A stretch of 64,000 nucleotides of DNA from Cherax quadricarinatus (Eukaryota > Arthropoda > Malacostraca > Decapoda > Parastacidae): positions 10,719,290 to 10,783,289 of the forward strand of contig NC_091372.1 in assembly GCF_038502225.1 (NCBI RefSeq). Reading direction: 5' to 3'. The notes under the pieces were generated by a model. That model made no database searches, was not told the origin of the DNA, and saw only the letters and a list, made by a program, of their open reading frames with translations. Positions 22,695-32,881 of this stretch are shown in pieces (the stretch's first letter is position 1; each line of letters begins with the position of its first letter). The translations under genes were made by a program, and so were the position numbers.

Positions 22695-23786
22695 TCAGGT
22701 CCCAAATACCATTTGTCTCCATTCACTCCTATCGAACACGCTCACGCACGCCTGCTGGAAGTCCAAGCTCCTCGCCCACAAAACCTCCCTTAACCCTTCC
22801 TTCCAACCTTTTCGAGGACGACCCCTACCCCGCCTTCCTTCCCCTACAGATTTAAATGCTCTCCATGTCATTCTACTTTGATCCATTCTCTCTAAATGAC
22901 CAAACCACCTCAACAACCCCTCTTCTGCCCTCTGACTAATACTTTTATTAACTCCACACCTTCTCCTAATTTCCACACTCCGAATTTTTTGCATAATATT
23001 TACACCACACATTGCCCTTAGACAGGACATCTCCACTGCCTCCAACCACCTCCTCACTGCTACATTCACAACCCAAGCTTCACACCCATATAAGAGTGTT
23101 GGTACTACTATACTTTCATACATTTTCTTCTTTGCCTCCATAGATAATGTTTTTTGTCTCCACATATACCTCAATGCACCACTCACCTTTTTTCCCTCAT
23201 CAATTCTATAATTAACCTCATCCTTCATAAATCCATCCGAAGACACATCAACTCCCAAGTATCTGAAAACATTCACTTCTTCCATACTCCTCCTCCCTAA
23301 TTTGATAACCAATTTTTCTTTATCTAAATCATTTGATACCCTCATCACCTTACTCTTTTCTATATTCACTTTCAACTTTCTACCTTTACACACATTCTCA
23401 AACTCTTCCACTAACCTTTGCAATTTTTCTTTAGAATCTCCCATAAGCACAGTATCATCAGCAAAAAGCAACTGTGTCAATTCCCATTTTGTATTTGATT
23501 CCCCATAATTTAATCCCACCCCTTTCCCCAACACCCTAGCATTTACTTCTTTTACAACCCCATCTATAAATATATTAAACAACCATGGTGACATTACACA
23601 TCCCTGTCTAAGACCTACTTTTACCATGAAGTAGTCTCCCTCTCTTCTACACACCCTAACCTGAGCCTCACTATCCTCATAAAAACTCTTTACAGCATTT
23701 AGTAACTTACCACCCATTCCATATACTTGCAACATCTGCCACATTGCTCCCCTATCCACTCTATCATATGCCTTTTCTAAATCCAT
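22695..23786 (-). pseudogene. RTE-like LINE ORF2, RT catalytic and C-terminal part
   Basis: The 363 residues run from MDLEKAYDRVDRGAMWQMLQ (RT motif A) through GLRQGCVMSPWLFNIFIDGV (motif B) and LLFADDTVLMGDS (motif C, with the catalytic ADD) to a C-terminal GCEAWV/RWFGHLERMDQS region. It is in the same frame as 23826-24668 but is separated by about 40 bases that are out of frame: a one-base loss in the AATAAAATTTCCC run and a one-base gain near CTCTTAAAACC, judged against 59097-60518. Confidence 0.85.
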
Positions 23787-23825
23787 AAATGCAATAAAAT
23801 TTCCCTATCTTTATCTAAATACTGT

Positions 23826-24668
23826 TCACATATATGCTTCAATGTAAACACTTGATCTACACATCCCCTTCCCACTCTTAAAACCTCCTTGCTCATCCGC
23901 AATCCTACATTCTGTCTTACCTCTAATTCTTTCAATAATAACCCTACCGTACACTTTTCCTGGTATACTCAGTAAACTTATTCCTCTATAATTTTTGCAA
24001 TCTCTTTTGTCCCCCTTACCTTTATATAAAGGGACTATACATGCTCTCCGCCAATCTCTAGGTACCTTCCCCTCTTTCATACATTTATTAAGCAAAAATA
24101 CCAACCACTCCAACACTATATCCCCCCCTGCTTTTAACATCTCTGTCATGATCTCGTCAGTTCCAGCTGCTTTACCCCCTTTCATTCTTCGTAATGCCTC
24201 GTGCACCTCCCCCACACTCTTATCCTTTTCTTCACTCCTAAAAGATGGTATACCTCGCTGTCCAGTGCATGAAATTACCGCCTCCCTTTCTTCGTCGACA
24301 TTTAAAAGTTCTTCAAAATATTCTCGCCATCTACCCAAAACCTTCATCTCCCCATCTACTAACTCCCCTACTCTGTTTTTAACTGACAAATCCATTTGTT
24401 CCCTAGGCTTTCTTAACTTGTTTAACTCACTCCAAAATTTTTTCTTATTTTCATTAAAATTTCTTGACAGTGCCTCTCCCACTCTATCATCCGCTCTCCT
24501 TTTGCACTCTCTCACCACTCTCTTCACCTTTCTTTTACTCTCCATATACTCTACTCTTCTTATAACACTTCTGCTTTGTAAAAACCTCTCATAAGCTAAC
24601 TTTTTCTCTTTTATCACAACCTTTACTTCATCATTCCACCAATCACTTCTCTTTCCTCCTGCACCCAC
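23826..24668 (-). pseudogene. RTE-like LINE ORF2, linker and RT fingers part
   Basis: The 280 residues start with a linker (GGKRSDWWNDEVKVVIKEKK), then KFWSELNKLRKPREQMDLSV and the RT fingers (RDWRRACIVPLYKGKGDKRD, NYRGISLLSIPGKVYGRVII, then ADEQGGF). The frame is lost where motif A should follow. The N-terminal endonuclease is absent. Confidence 0.82.
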
Positions 24669-24758
24669 CCTCCTATAACCACAAACTTCTGCCCCACACT
24701 CTAATACTGCATTTTTTAAATTATTCCAACCCTCTTAACCCCCCCCCCCCCACACTGC

Positions 24759-26463
24759 TCATACTTGCACCAGTCCACCTTTCTGCCAAAAAAATCTGTC
24801 CAGAGAGGTCTGTTTCTGGTATCTCTTTAAAATTTGCCTAAAATGGGACCAGGCATTGTCATTGAACATATTGCAGACATGGCTTGCAACAGCTTTGTTA
24901 GGGTGATATTTCTCCACAGAACTTTGCAACTCACTCCACTTTGCACATGTGTCCTTAATCACTGAAGAAGGCACATTCTCCCCTCTCTCTTCCTCCTCCT
25001 CTGAAGCAATTTCCTCAGCTGCGGTCTGTTGCTGTTCCAGTTGAAGGTCTTGCAGCTCTTCAGTGGTTAGCTCTTCCCTGTGGTCGTCCACCAACTCTTC
25101 CACATCCTGGCCACTCACATCCAACCCCCTGGACTTCCCCAAAGACACAATAGATTCCACAATAGACGTAGAGTCGTGAGGGTCAGCCTCAAACCCTTCA
25201 AAATCCTTGTCAAGGTCACATTCCAGCCACAATGTTCTCCAAGCAGAATTTGTCTTGGAAGTCACTCCCTGCCTTCCTTATCTAATAAGGCTTATGCAGT
25301 TGAGGATATAATTGACCCTAAGAGAGTTCTGGAGATTCCTCCAGAACTCTCTTAGGGTCAATTCAGTGTCCGAGGTCACTTCAAAGCATCTTTGAAACAG
25401 TGCTTTGGTGTAAAGTTTTTTGAAGTTTGAAATGACCTGCTGGTCCATGGGCTAGATGAGAGTAGTGGTATTAGGGGACAAGAACTTCACTGTGATGAAG
25501 CCAAACTGCTCCAACAACTGGTCTTCCAAGTTTGGAGGATGAGGAGAAGCATTATCCATTACCAGGAAGCACTTGAGTGACAATTAATTTTCCAGGAGGT
25601 ATTTTTTCACACTCGGGCCAAACACTTAAGTGACCCACTCAATGAAAATTTACTTCATGACCCATGCCTTATTGTTAGCTTTCCTCATCACACACAATTT
25701 ACTCTTGACGACATTGTTTTTCTTGAACACTTGGGGATTTTCAGAGTGATACACCAGTAAAGGCTTCACTTTGAAATCCCCACTAGCGTTACCACAGAAC
25801 AAGAGAGTTAGCTTATCCTTCATAGGCTTGTGTCCTGGCAGTGCCTTTTCCTCCTGCGTGATATAGGTCCTCTTTGGCATTTTCTTCCAAAAGAGGCCTG
25901 TTTCGTCACAGTTGACGATTTGTTGGGGGAGGATTCCTTCAGCCTCTACGTACCCCTTGAATTCATCAACGAATTCTTCGGCCCCACATTTGTCAAAACT
26001 TGCAGCCTCTCCATGCCTTACCACACTGTGTTTGCCAGTTAGCTTCTTGAATTTGTCTAACCAGCCTCTGCTGGCCTTAAATTCACTAACAGCAACACTT
26101 GTTCCAGGCATTTTCTTCGAGATCTGCATGCAACTGCCTTGCCTTCTTCCAAATTATCACTTCCAAAGCACTATCTCCTGCTAACTGTTTTTTGTTGATC
26201 CACACCAATGACAACTCAACATCTTCAATTGTTTGTGATCTCTGTTTCATTAGCGCATTTACCCCTTTTGCAACATAAGCTTCCTGGAGTTTTTTTCTTC
26301 GCCAGGATGGAACTGATTGCTGATGTGGCCTTCTCGTACATGCTGGCAAGATCGGCCACGCGTACGCCACTTTCATACTTTGCTATGAGTTCTTTTTAAT
26401 TCTACCGTGCTTCTCGCCTTCTTTATCAAAGGGCTGGCACTCAGATCTTTTTTTGGCCCCCAT
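24759..26463 (-). pseudogene. Tigger transposase remnant
   Basis: Broken frames carry the same domain order as the intact Tigger protein at 50646: an N-terminal start beside GGCCCCCATGGTGGCTTATT, a CENP-B-type DNA-binding part (VWINKKQLAGDSALEVI; FKASRGWLDKFKKLTGKHSV) and the first DDE acid in VNCDETGLFWKKMPKRTYIT. The region of the second and third acids (25370-25640) is frameshifted. The gene cannot make a full transposase. Confidence 0.85.
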
Positions 26464-26964
26464 GGTGGCTTATTTAGCAGTTGCACTCAATAAACAAACA
26501 CAAAAAAACAATGGATTATTACGAAATGTTTCGGATGAATGAGCGGTGTTATGCTCAATCAACAAGAAACAAAGGCAGACTGAGTCACGAATGCTTGGGA
26601 TGCTTGGTGTGGGCGCTTGAGTGGTCAAGTCACGCGGATGCGTTTGGTACAGACCATTTTCAACTCTGAGAAACAAGCGGATGTACGAAAACCGGGACAA
26701 AATTTTGACGAAGAAAGTTATTGAAAACAAATCCTACGAAAACTGGGGCATACGAAAACCAAGGTTCTACTTTGTGAATAAAATATACAGATGAAGGACT
26801 CCACTTATGTCTTTTCACATTTAAGAGTCTATTAAAAAAGAAAAAGCAGAGATGATTGAGAAAATGTAAGTAAGAGCTTTGATTGTAAATTTGGTATCTT
26901 AATAATCCCGAGACAGTACAAGTCTGTCATGGAAGTGATTTTTTGAGGAAGAAAAGGTAAAGAT

Positions 26965-27120
26965 ACAGGACAAATAATTCATAGGTTAGGTAAGGTAAGG
27001 TTCATCAGGAAACAGGACAAGTGTTTCCTGACGCAGGTCTTAGTCAGGTGATGACCCTCCGTTGGAGCTTTTGGTCGTCTGATAGAGGCCTTCCGCTGGC
27101 ATACTGGTCCACTCCTTTAA
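26965..27120 (+). repeat. Interspersed repeat with TTAGG-like edge
   Basis: It begins TAGGTTAGGTAAGGTAAGG, like degenerate arthropod telomere units, followed by a small hairpin (AGGAAACAGGACAAGTGTTTCCT) and GACGCAGGTCTTAGTCAGGT. It occurs once here. The TTAGG-like portion is under four units long, so a telomeric origin is only a suggestion. From 26773 to 26964 nothing is recognised. Confidence 0.35.
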
Positions 27121-27221
27121 GAATTACGGTCATAGTTATAACCATGTTTTTATGAAAACTGGAATGACAGCTTTTGAATGAGTGATGGTAATTGTTTCCT
27201 TTGGGTCACTCTACCTTGGTG

Positions 27222-27385
27222 GACCCCCTCAAGGGAGCTGCCTTGATGCTGGTGAGGGGTCTTGATTTAGGGAACTGGAGTCATTCTTCCCTTCTTTGAA
27301 TTGAGCCTGAATGCCCTTCATTCCCCAGGCACTGTTTGATTCCTGTGGGAGTGGCATTTACTCTGATGTAAATAAATGTACCTTG
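27222..27385 (+). repeat. SINE-1 family copy
   Basis: CCCCCTCAAGGGAGCTGCCT, GATGCTGGTGAGGGGTCTTG, ATTTAGGGAACTGGAGT and GAATTGAGCCTGAATGCC match the family body. The 3' end TCCTGTGGGAGTGGCATTTA is diverged. Confidence 0.7.
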
Positions 27386-27429
27386 GTGGAAACTGTTGAG
27401 GTAATAATAAAAAGCGATCAAAGTATGTT

Positions 27430-27805
27430 TTCTGTTTTTGACACATTGGCTGTCTCCTGCCAAGGCAGGGTGACCTGGAAAAGAAAATGAAAGTGTTTCT
27501 TCGTTTTACATTTAGTAATTTATACAGAAGGGGTTACTAGCTCCTTGCTCCCATTGCAGGGTAATATTTTATGAAGGGATTCAGGGAATCCGGTTAGTGA
27601 GACTTGAGTCCTGGAGACAGGAAAGATGATGCCTGCACTGTAAAGGAGGGGTTTGGGGTATGGCTGTTTGAAGTGACATCTAAACTGTTGTATCTGAGGA
27701 CCTTTGCAAAGACATTGATTATGTGTGAATGATGGTGAAAGTGCTTCATTTTTGGGTCGCCCTGCCTTGGTGGGAGACAGCCAATGTGTTGACAGAAAGA
27801 AAAAT
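27430..27805. repeat. Opposed SINE-2 tail and RTE-like LINE 3' end
   Basis: 27435-27555 is an inverted SINE-2 copy (GGCTGTCTCCTGCCAAGGCA through TTACTAGCTCCTTGCTCCC). 27558-27805 is a plus-strand RTE-like 3' end (GGTAATATTTTATGAAGGGA to GGTGGGAGACAGCCAATGTG). They meet at CCATTGCAGGGTAAT. Confidence 0.65.
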
Positions 27806-27954
27806 TTGCGTAAACACCTGAAAAGGGAGCTATAGAATGAGTGATGATTGTTTCCTTCTCTGGGTCTCTCGACTTTAGAGAAAAAGAGTCAGTACGTTAA
27901 AACAAAAACTCAGTAATTACTGTAGTTTCAGGTAAAGCAAAGCATATTTGAATA

Positions 27955-29865
27955 CAGTGGACCCCCAGTTTTCATAATTAATCCATTCCAGAGAGAGTGA
28001 CTAAACCCGAGTCTGATGATTTCCAAATTAATTTTCCTCATAAGTAATAATGGAAATCCAATTAATCCATTCCAGACACCCAAAAGTTCATCCGTAAATG
28101 TTTACACCTCAGTCCACTTTGCACAAATACCCTTAATCTTTGAAGAAGGCACCTTCCTCTTCCTCCTCCTCTGCAGCAATTTCCTGAGCTGTGGTCTTTT
28201 GCTGTTGCAGATGAAGGTCTTGCAGCTCTGTAGTGGTTAGCTCTTCATTGTGGTCCTCCTCCAACTCTTCCACATCCTCGAAACTCACATCCAACCCCAT
28301 GGAATTCCCCAATGCCACAATACTTTCCACAACTGGCATAGGCTCGTCAGGGTCAGCCCCAAACCCTTCAAAATCCCTCTCTTGGACACATTCTGGCCAC
28401 AATTTTCTCCAAGCAGAGTTCAAAGTCCTGGAAGTCACTCCCTCCCAAGCCTTACCTATAAAGTTTATGCAGTGGAAGATATTAAAGTGATCTTTCCAGA
28501 ACTCTCTTAGGGTCAGTTCAGTGTCTGAGGTCACTTCAAAGCACTTTTGAAACACATCTTTGGTGTAGTTTTTTGAAGTTTGAAATGACCTGTTGGTCCA
28601 TTGGCCGCAGGAGAGGAGTGGTATTAGTGGGCAAGAACTTCACTGTGATGAAACGAAACTCCTTCACCATTTGCTCTTCCAAATCTGGAGGATGAACAGG
28701 AGCATTGTCCATTACCAGGAGGCACTTGAGTTCCAATTTATTTCCCAGGAAGTATTTCTTCACAATGGGGGCAAACACTTCATTGACCTAGTCAAGGAAA
28801 GTGTCCCTCGTGACCCATGCCTTACTGTTTGCCTTCCACATCACACACAATTTACTCTTGGCGACACTGTTTTTCTTGAACACTCTGGGATTTTCAGAGT
28901 GATACACCAGTAAAGGCTTCACTTTGAAATACCCATTAGCATTACTACAGAACATGAGAGTTATCCTGTCTTTCATAGGTTTGTGTCCTGCGTGATGTAG
29001 GTCCTCCTTGGCATTTTCTTCCAAAAGAGGCTTGTTTCATCACAATTGAACACTTGTTGGGGTTGGAATTGTTCAGCCTCTATGTACCCCTTCAATTCCT
29101 GAACATATTTTTCAGCTGCATTTTTGTAAGAACTTGCAGCCTTGCCATGCCTTACCCATTGTGTATGCCACTATGTTTCTTAAATCTCTCAAACCACCCT
29201 TTGCTGGCCTTAAATTCTCTAACATCAGCACTTGTTGCAGGCATTTTCTTTACGAGATCGTCATACAACTGCCTTGCCTTTTCACAAATTATCGACAGCA
29301 TAACAGTATCTCCTGATAATTGTTTCTCATTGATCCACACCAACAACAGTCTTCACATCTTCCAGTATTTGTGATCTCTGTTTTGTAAGCATATTTGCAC
29401 CTTTCACAACAACAGCTTCCTTGATTTCCTATTTCTTGGCCACGATAGAAGCGATGGTTCTATGGGATTTGTTATACATTCTTGCCAGCTCTGCGGCACA
29501 TACCCCACTTTCATATTTTGCTATGATGTCTTTCTTGAATTCTGTAATGTTTCTCACCCTCTTTATCAAAGAGCTGGCACTAGAAGCTTTCTTTGAGCCC
29601 ATTGGTGGCTTATTTAGCAGTTACAAGCATTAAAAAGAATGGAATAATACAAAATGTATCGTATGAACATGTGGGATCGTCCTCACTGGCTGATAAACAA
29701 TGACACACTGGCTGTAAATGGTGTGTCGGATCGTGCGGACTCATTTGGGATGAATGACTATTACCGAGTTCAGTGACGATCACCGAGCCAGTATTTTGCC
29801 GAAAAAAACGCTGCTTATTCCAAATACTACAAAATTCGACTACGACATAATCCGGGGGTTCACTG
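27955..29865 (-). mobile_element. Tigger/pogo element, decayed full-length copy
   Basis: The 1,911-bp element begins CAGTGGACCCCCAGTTTTCA and ends AATCCGGGGGTTCACTG, flanked by TA (27953-27954, 29866-29867). Its right end is 47 bases before the 53BP1 exon at 29913, so it sits where the branch point and polypyrimidine tract would be expected to begin. Confidence 0.88.
28133..29602 (-). pseudogene. Tigger transposase pseudogene
   Basis: It starts at an ATG beside GGGCTCAAAGAAAGCTTC (minus strand, near 29602), then runs as broken frames: CENP-B-like part (29152-29346, WINEKQLSGDTV; FKASKGWFERFKKHSGIHNG), region between acids one and two (28788-29024), the second acid as VMDNAPVHPPDLEEQ and the third as PMDQQVISNFKKLHQRC (28536-28778), and an acidic C-terminus (28133-28555). 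Several frameshifts separate the parts. Compared with 50646-52442 it is an older copy. Confidence 0.85.
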
Positions 29866-29912
29866 TATATTAATTGCTGATGCTGCCTCTTAACTGGAGT
29901 CATTTCTTTCAG

Positions 29913-30138
29913 AAAAAACTTCAGCCGTGGATGAAATATCTGCTACCAGCTGGTGAGAATGACGATGGTGAATTGCAAGAGCAGAAAGTAAGCCAAGAAG
30001 GGACTCTGAGCTCATTGCAGATACTAGCAGGGGAACGAATTTTCTTAGGGTCCTCTGCCAATTCTGAATTTAGCCCACTTTGGCAGCCTCTTCTGGATAC
30101 CTGTGGTGCTAGAGTGCGAGTAAAGCCAGCTAGACCAG
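29913..30138 (+). CDS. TP53BP1: 53BP1 homologue, inter-BRCT exon and start of BRCT2
   Basis: The acceptor TTTCTTTCAG precedes 29913 and the donor CCAG|GTTAGT follows 30138. The 226 bases enter in phase 0 and leave in phase 1. The product begins KKLQPWMKYLLPAGE, the segment after BRCT1 that in 53BP1 contains LPAG, then a Glu/Gln-rich linker, then RIFLGSSANSEFSPLWQPLL and DTCGARVRVKPARPG, the first strand and helix of BRCT2. The upstream intron ends within 47 bases of a Tigger element. Confidence 0.92.
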
Positions 30139-30371
30139 GTTAGTAACTTTGACTGTACTTAAGAATAGTTCATTATGTTTTTTTTTTTTTTTATATAAAT
30201 TTTATATGCCTTTTTCCATCCATCCTTAATTGGTCTGTCAGATTTAATATCTTTGGTGAATTAGTGACAGTGATAATTATTTCTGTTAATATTGGTGATC
30301 ACTGTAAATTATAGGAGTTGGCTAGTAATTTATGAAAGAAAATTATAAGCTAATTTTTTTTTTCACATCAA

Positions 30372-30424
30372 ACCTGTCATATCCCACTGAGGCAGGATAA
30401 CCTGCCTCAGTGGGATATGACAGG
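30372..30424. repeat. Perfect palindrome from RTE-type tail
   Basis: CTGTCATATCCCACTGAGGC and its exact complement face each other around a 4-base centre (arms about 23 bases). The sequence is part of an RTE/SINE-2 3' tail and its inverted duplicate. Confidence 0.85.
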
Positions 30425-30860
30425 TATATATGACAGGATATGACTGTGTACAGTAATGTATACAGCAAGTGTGTAAGTGTGTTAGATAGGAGTGAATGAA
30501 GACAAATGGTTTTTGGGACCTGACGAGCTGTTGGAATGTGAGTAGGGTAATATTTTGTGAAGGGATTTGGGGAAATTGGTTAGCCAGACTTGAGTCCTGG
30601 AAATGGGAAGTACAATGCCTGCACTTTAAAGGAGGGGTTTGGGATATTGGCAGTTTGGAGGGATATGTTGTGTATCTTTATATGTGTATGCTTCTAGACT
30701 GTTGTATTCTGAGCACCTCTGCAAAAACAGTGATAATGTGCGAGTGTGGTGAAAGTGTTGAATGATGAAAGTATTTTCTTTTTGGGGATTTTCTTTCTTT
30801 TTTGGGTCACCCTGCCTCGGTGGGAGACGGCCGACTTGTTGAAAAAAAAAAAAAAAAAAA
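30425..30860 (+). repeat. RTE-like LINE 3' end, solo fragment with A-tail
   Basis: Plus-strand LINE 3' coding end and UTR (GACCTGACGAGCTGTTGGAA, GAAATGGGAAGTACAATGCC, GGTGGGAGACGGCCGACTTG) finishing in about 20 A residues (30841-30859). It is well preserved, so relatively recent. From 30861 to 31244 no other feature is clear, apart from a SINE-1-like TGGGTTTAGTGCTTAATG at 31211-31228. Confidence 0.8.
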
Positions 30861-31429
30861 TACATTCAGATGTTTGAGTGTTGACAGCTGGGTTTATGAA
30901 AGGCAAGATGAAGCATAGAAGAGGGGGAGGAGGGGAAAGGTGGGCGGTACATTGTAGCATCTGTGGAGACGGCTTTATCCTTGGAGGTAATATCTTTGGA
31001 GATAAAAAGTGGAATGTACCAGAGTATGCTGCTACCAACATTTATATGGGAGTGAAGGATGGTTTTTAAATATTGCAGCGAGGAAGAGGCTGGAAGCTCA
31101 AGAGATGTAGTGACATATACATATACAGGCGAGTACAGTTATGAAGTCTGCCCTGTACTCAGCAGACGGAGGATCAAGCCTCTACCATGTCTTGTGCTGA
31201 ATGACCTACTTGGGTTTAGTGCTTAATGCAAATTTTTTAATGAAAACATTGTAGAGATGTAGTGTTTGAGAGTAATGTGTGGTGTAAATATTATGCAGAG
31301 AATTCTGAGCATGAAGGCTAAGTGTGGGGTTATCAGAGGTATAAATCAGTGGTGATAAATGGTTTGAAAAACTGACAAGTTGAAGATTGAGACACTTATG
31401 CAACATATGGGAATCTTTATTCAGTAAAC

Positions 31430-31455
31430 GTTTCGCCACACAGTGGCTTCATCAG
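31430..31455 (-). ncRNA. Hammerhead-ribozyme core, left arm
   Basis: This is the reverse-strand counterpart of the right-arm core: CTGATGA, the same stem II and GAAAC are intact. The position after GTTT is A rather than C, which weakens stem I by one pair. Confidence 0.7.
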
Positions 31456-31902
31456 TCCAATACAAAGCAGAAGGTGTAAGGAGAGGAGGAGTTTGAGGTA
31501 ATCAGTCCCTCAGCCTGGAGTCGATGTGTTCAGTCCATCAATCTTGTAGAATGTACAGCATAGGGCCGTAGACATGGCTTGTATACTGTAGTCAGGTGAG
31601 GTGAAGCAGGAAGAGGCGGGGTCTTTGTGGTACCATCCACTAGTTGAAGTAGGTCTTCATCCAAAGGTTGGACAAGTGTTGAAGAATTCTTTGTAACAAG
31701 ATCCCATGATGCTGCAGTGTCTGACAGTTGTGATAAATGGTTTGAAAAACCAACAAGTTGACCTGACTACTGTATATAAGCCATGTCTACGGCCCTATGC
31801 TGTACATTCTACAAGATTGATGGACTGAACATATCGACTCCAGGCTGAGGGACTGATTACCTCAAACTACTCCTCTCCTTACACCTTCTGCTTTGTATTG
31901 GA

Positions 31903-31928
31903 CTGATGAAGCCACTGTGTGGCGAAAC
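31903..31928 (+). ncRNA. Hammerhead-ribozyme core, right arm
   Basis: CTGATGA is followed by a stem (GCCAC/GUGGC, loop UGU) and GAAAC, then GTTTC, making the self-complementary GAAACGTTTC. Stem I can form between TATTGGA upstream and TCC plus AATA downstream. The very short stem III fits hammerheads that work as dimers, a form known from Penelope-like elements and newt satellite RNA. Cleavage was not tested here. Confidence 0.72.
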
Positions 31929-32487
31929 GTTTCCTGAATAAAGATTCCCTTATGTTGCATAAGTGTCTCAATCATAAATCAGTGGGCTGAGGAGGGGCTG
32001 TTCAGGTAGTTTGGGCCCTTAGAAAGGATGGCGCAAAATAAGGTGACTAGAAGGGTATTTAAATTTGTCAGTGAGATGGGGTATCTGTGGTTTTGAGTGC
32101 TAGTGACTTCTGTGAGCATGCTAGGAATGAGTGGAGGCCAGTTGTATTTATGACTTGACGTGCTGTTGGAGTGTGAGCGAGGTAGCAGGAAGGGTTTCAG
32201 GGGAACTTGTTTGCCGGACTAGTCATGGAGGTGGTAAGTACAGTGCCTGCACTCTGAGGAAGAGTGGGAGTGTGCATTTTGAAGGGCCGTCTGAACTGTG
32301 ACGGCAGTACACTTGTGTCAAGAGATTGATTGCATAAATGATGGTGAATGTGTTGCCTCTTCATTAATAACATCCATGTTAAAAAATATCTTAAATATCT
32401 TTTGAAAAGCTGCAGGATTAAAACATTTATTGTTGAGCCTAATGTGTAATTTTGTTGTTCAGTAGTTGCTATTATAAGTGAGTTGTC

Positions 32488-32642
32488 CCTTCATGGGGGT
32501 GCCTTGATGCCAGTGAAAGGCTTATGTTCCAAGAATCTGGAGTTTACCCTCCCCTTCCTCTGTTCAAACATAATTGCTCCCCATTTCCCTGATTCTGTAT
32601 AACCCCTATGGGTTTAGTGCTTCCTCACGAATATACTAAGAG
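32488..32642 (+). repeat. SINE-1 family copy just upstream of the last 53BP1 exon
   Basis: GGGGGTGCCTTGATGCCAGT, CCCCATTTCCCTGATTCTGT and ATAACCCCTATGGGTTTAGT then GCTTCC match the family. It ends about 18 bases before the acceptor at 32660. Confidence 0.75.
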
Positions 32643-32660
32643 AACTGTCTTTAATTGCAG

Positions 32661-32881
32661 GGCATTTGAATAGGGTACTCGACAAAAGCATAAATGTGGT
32701 AGTGGGAGACAAAACAATGCCTGAGGACGAGTTCCAACGAGCACAACAATTGGGAATCCCCATCTTGGCGACTGACTGGATCATTCACTCCATTATATGT
32801 GGCAGGCAGCTTCCATATTTAGACAGTTCAAAATTTCGACTTGAACCAGGCTCGGTGGGTGATGGCAAACTAGAAAAATAG
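32661..32881 (+). CDS. TP53BP1: 53BP1 homologue, BRCT2 and C-terminus
   Basis: The acceptor CTTTAATTGCAG precedes 32661. The exon enters in phase 1 and ends at TAG (32879-32881). It encodes INVVVGDKTMPEDEFQRAQQ, LGIPILATDWIIHSIICGRQ and LPYLDSSKFRLEPG, the second half of BRCT2 with the conserved Trp in the last helix (TDWIIHSIICG). The protein stops 20 residues after the fold, as 53BP1 proteins do. Both BRCT repeats are therefore encoded in this window. Confidence 0.93.

Larger units (their letters stand above)
22346..24757 (-). mobile_element. RTE-like LINE inserted in the Tigger element
   Basis: The minus-strand LINE begins at its 3' end with a T-run and AACAAGTCGGCCATCTCCCA and extends to about 24730, where the sequence turns into a C-run. 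It is 5' truncated within or after the endonuclease. The reading order is linker, reverse transcriptase, C-terminal domain. Confidence 0.85.
21917..26772 (-). mobile_element. Tigger/pogo element, decayed, with nested RTE-like LINE
   Basis: The inverted ends GTGGAACCTTGGTTTTCG (21919-21936) and CGAAAACCAAGGTTCTAC (26753-26770) differ at one position. The Tigger parts are 21917-22345 (3' UTR and C-terminal codons) and 24758-26772 (the rest); between them lies a minus-strand RTE-like LINE. Without the LINE the Tigger is about 2.4 kb. Transposase remnants at 24759-26463 and about 22225-22345 align with the intact protein at 50646-52442. Confidence 0.85.
31353..31973. mobile_element. Palindromic element with two hammerhead-ribozyme-like cores
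   Basis: The 621-bp unit is flanked by the 12-bp duplication ATAAATCAGTGG (31341-31352, 31974-31985). Inverted arms (about 31383-31585 and 31765-31973) surround a unique centre; a 30-base block starting TGATAAATGGTTTGAAAAAC occurs directly at 31353 and 31731. Near each outer end is CTGATGA, a GCCAC-TGT-GTGGC hairpin and GAAAC: plus strand 31903-31928 and minus strand 31430-31455. These are the invariant boxes and stem II of a hammerhead ribozyme. No protein is encoded. Confidence 0.82.
31245..32400 (+). pseudogene. RTE-like LINE fragment, split by a palindromic element
   Basis: 31245-31352 reads as the broken C-terminal coding region (GTAATGTGTGGTGTAAATAT matches the AMCGVNIMQ codons). The same LINE resumes at 31986 (GCTGAGGAGGGGCTGTTCAG, the AEEGLLRWFG region) and runs to its 3' UTR near 32400. 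The palindromic element at 31353-31973 with its 12-bp duplication explains the break. Confidence 0.75.

Noticed and set aside
23995..24594. Ser/Pro-rich 199-residue plus-strand frame (also at 60670, 62890 and 63499)
   Set aside because: These are antisense shadows of the RTE-like LINE coding sequence; the minus strand has reverse transcriptase motifs.
26965..26990. Interstitial telomere repeat
   Set aside because: Only about three imperfect TTAGG-like units; too short to claim a telomeric origin.
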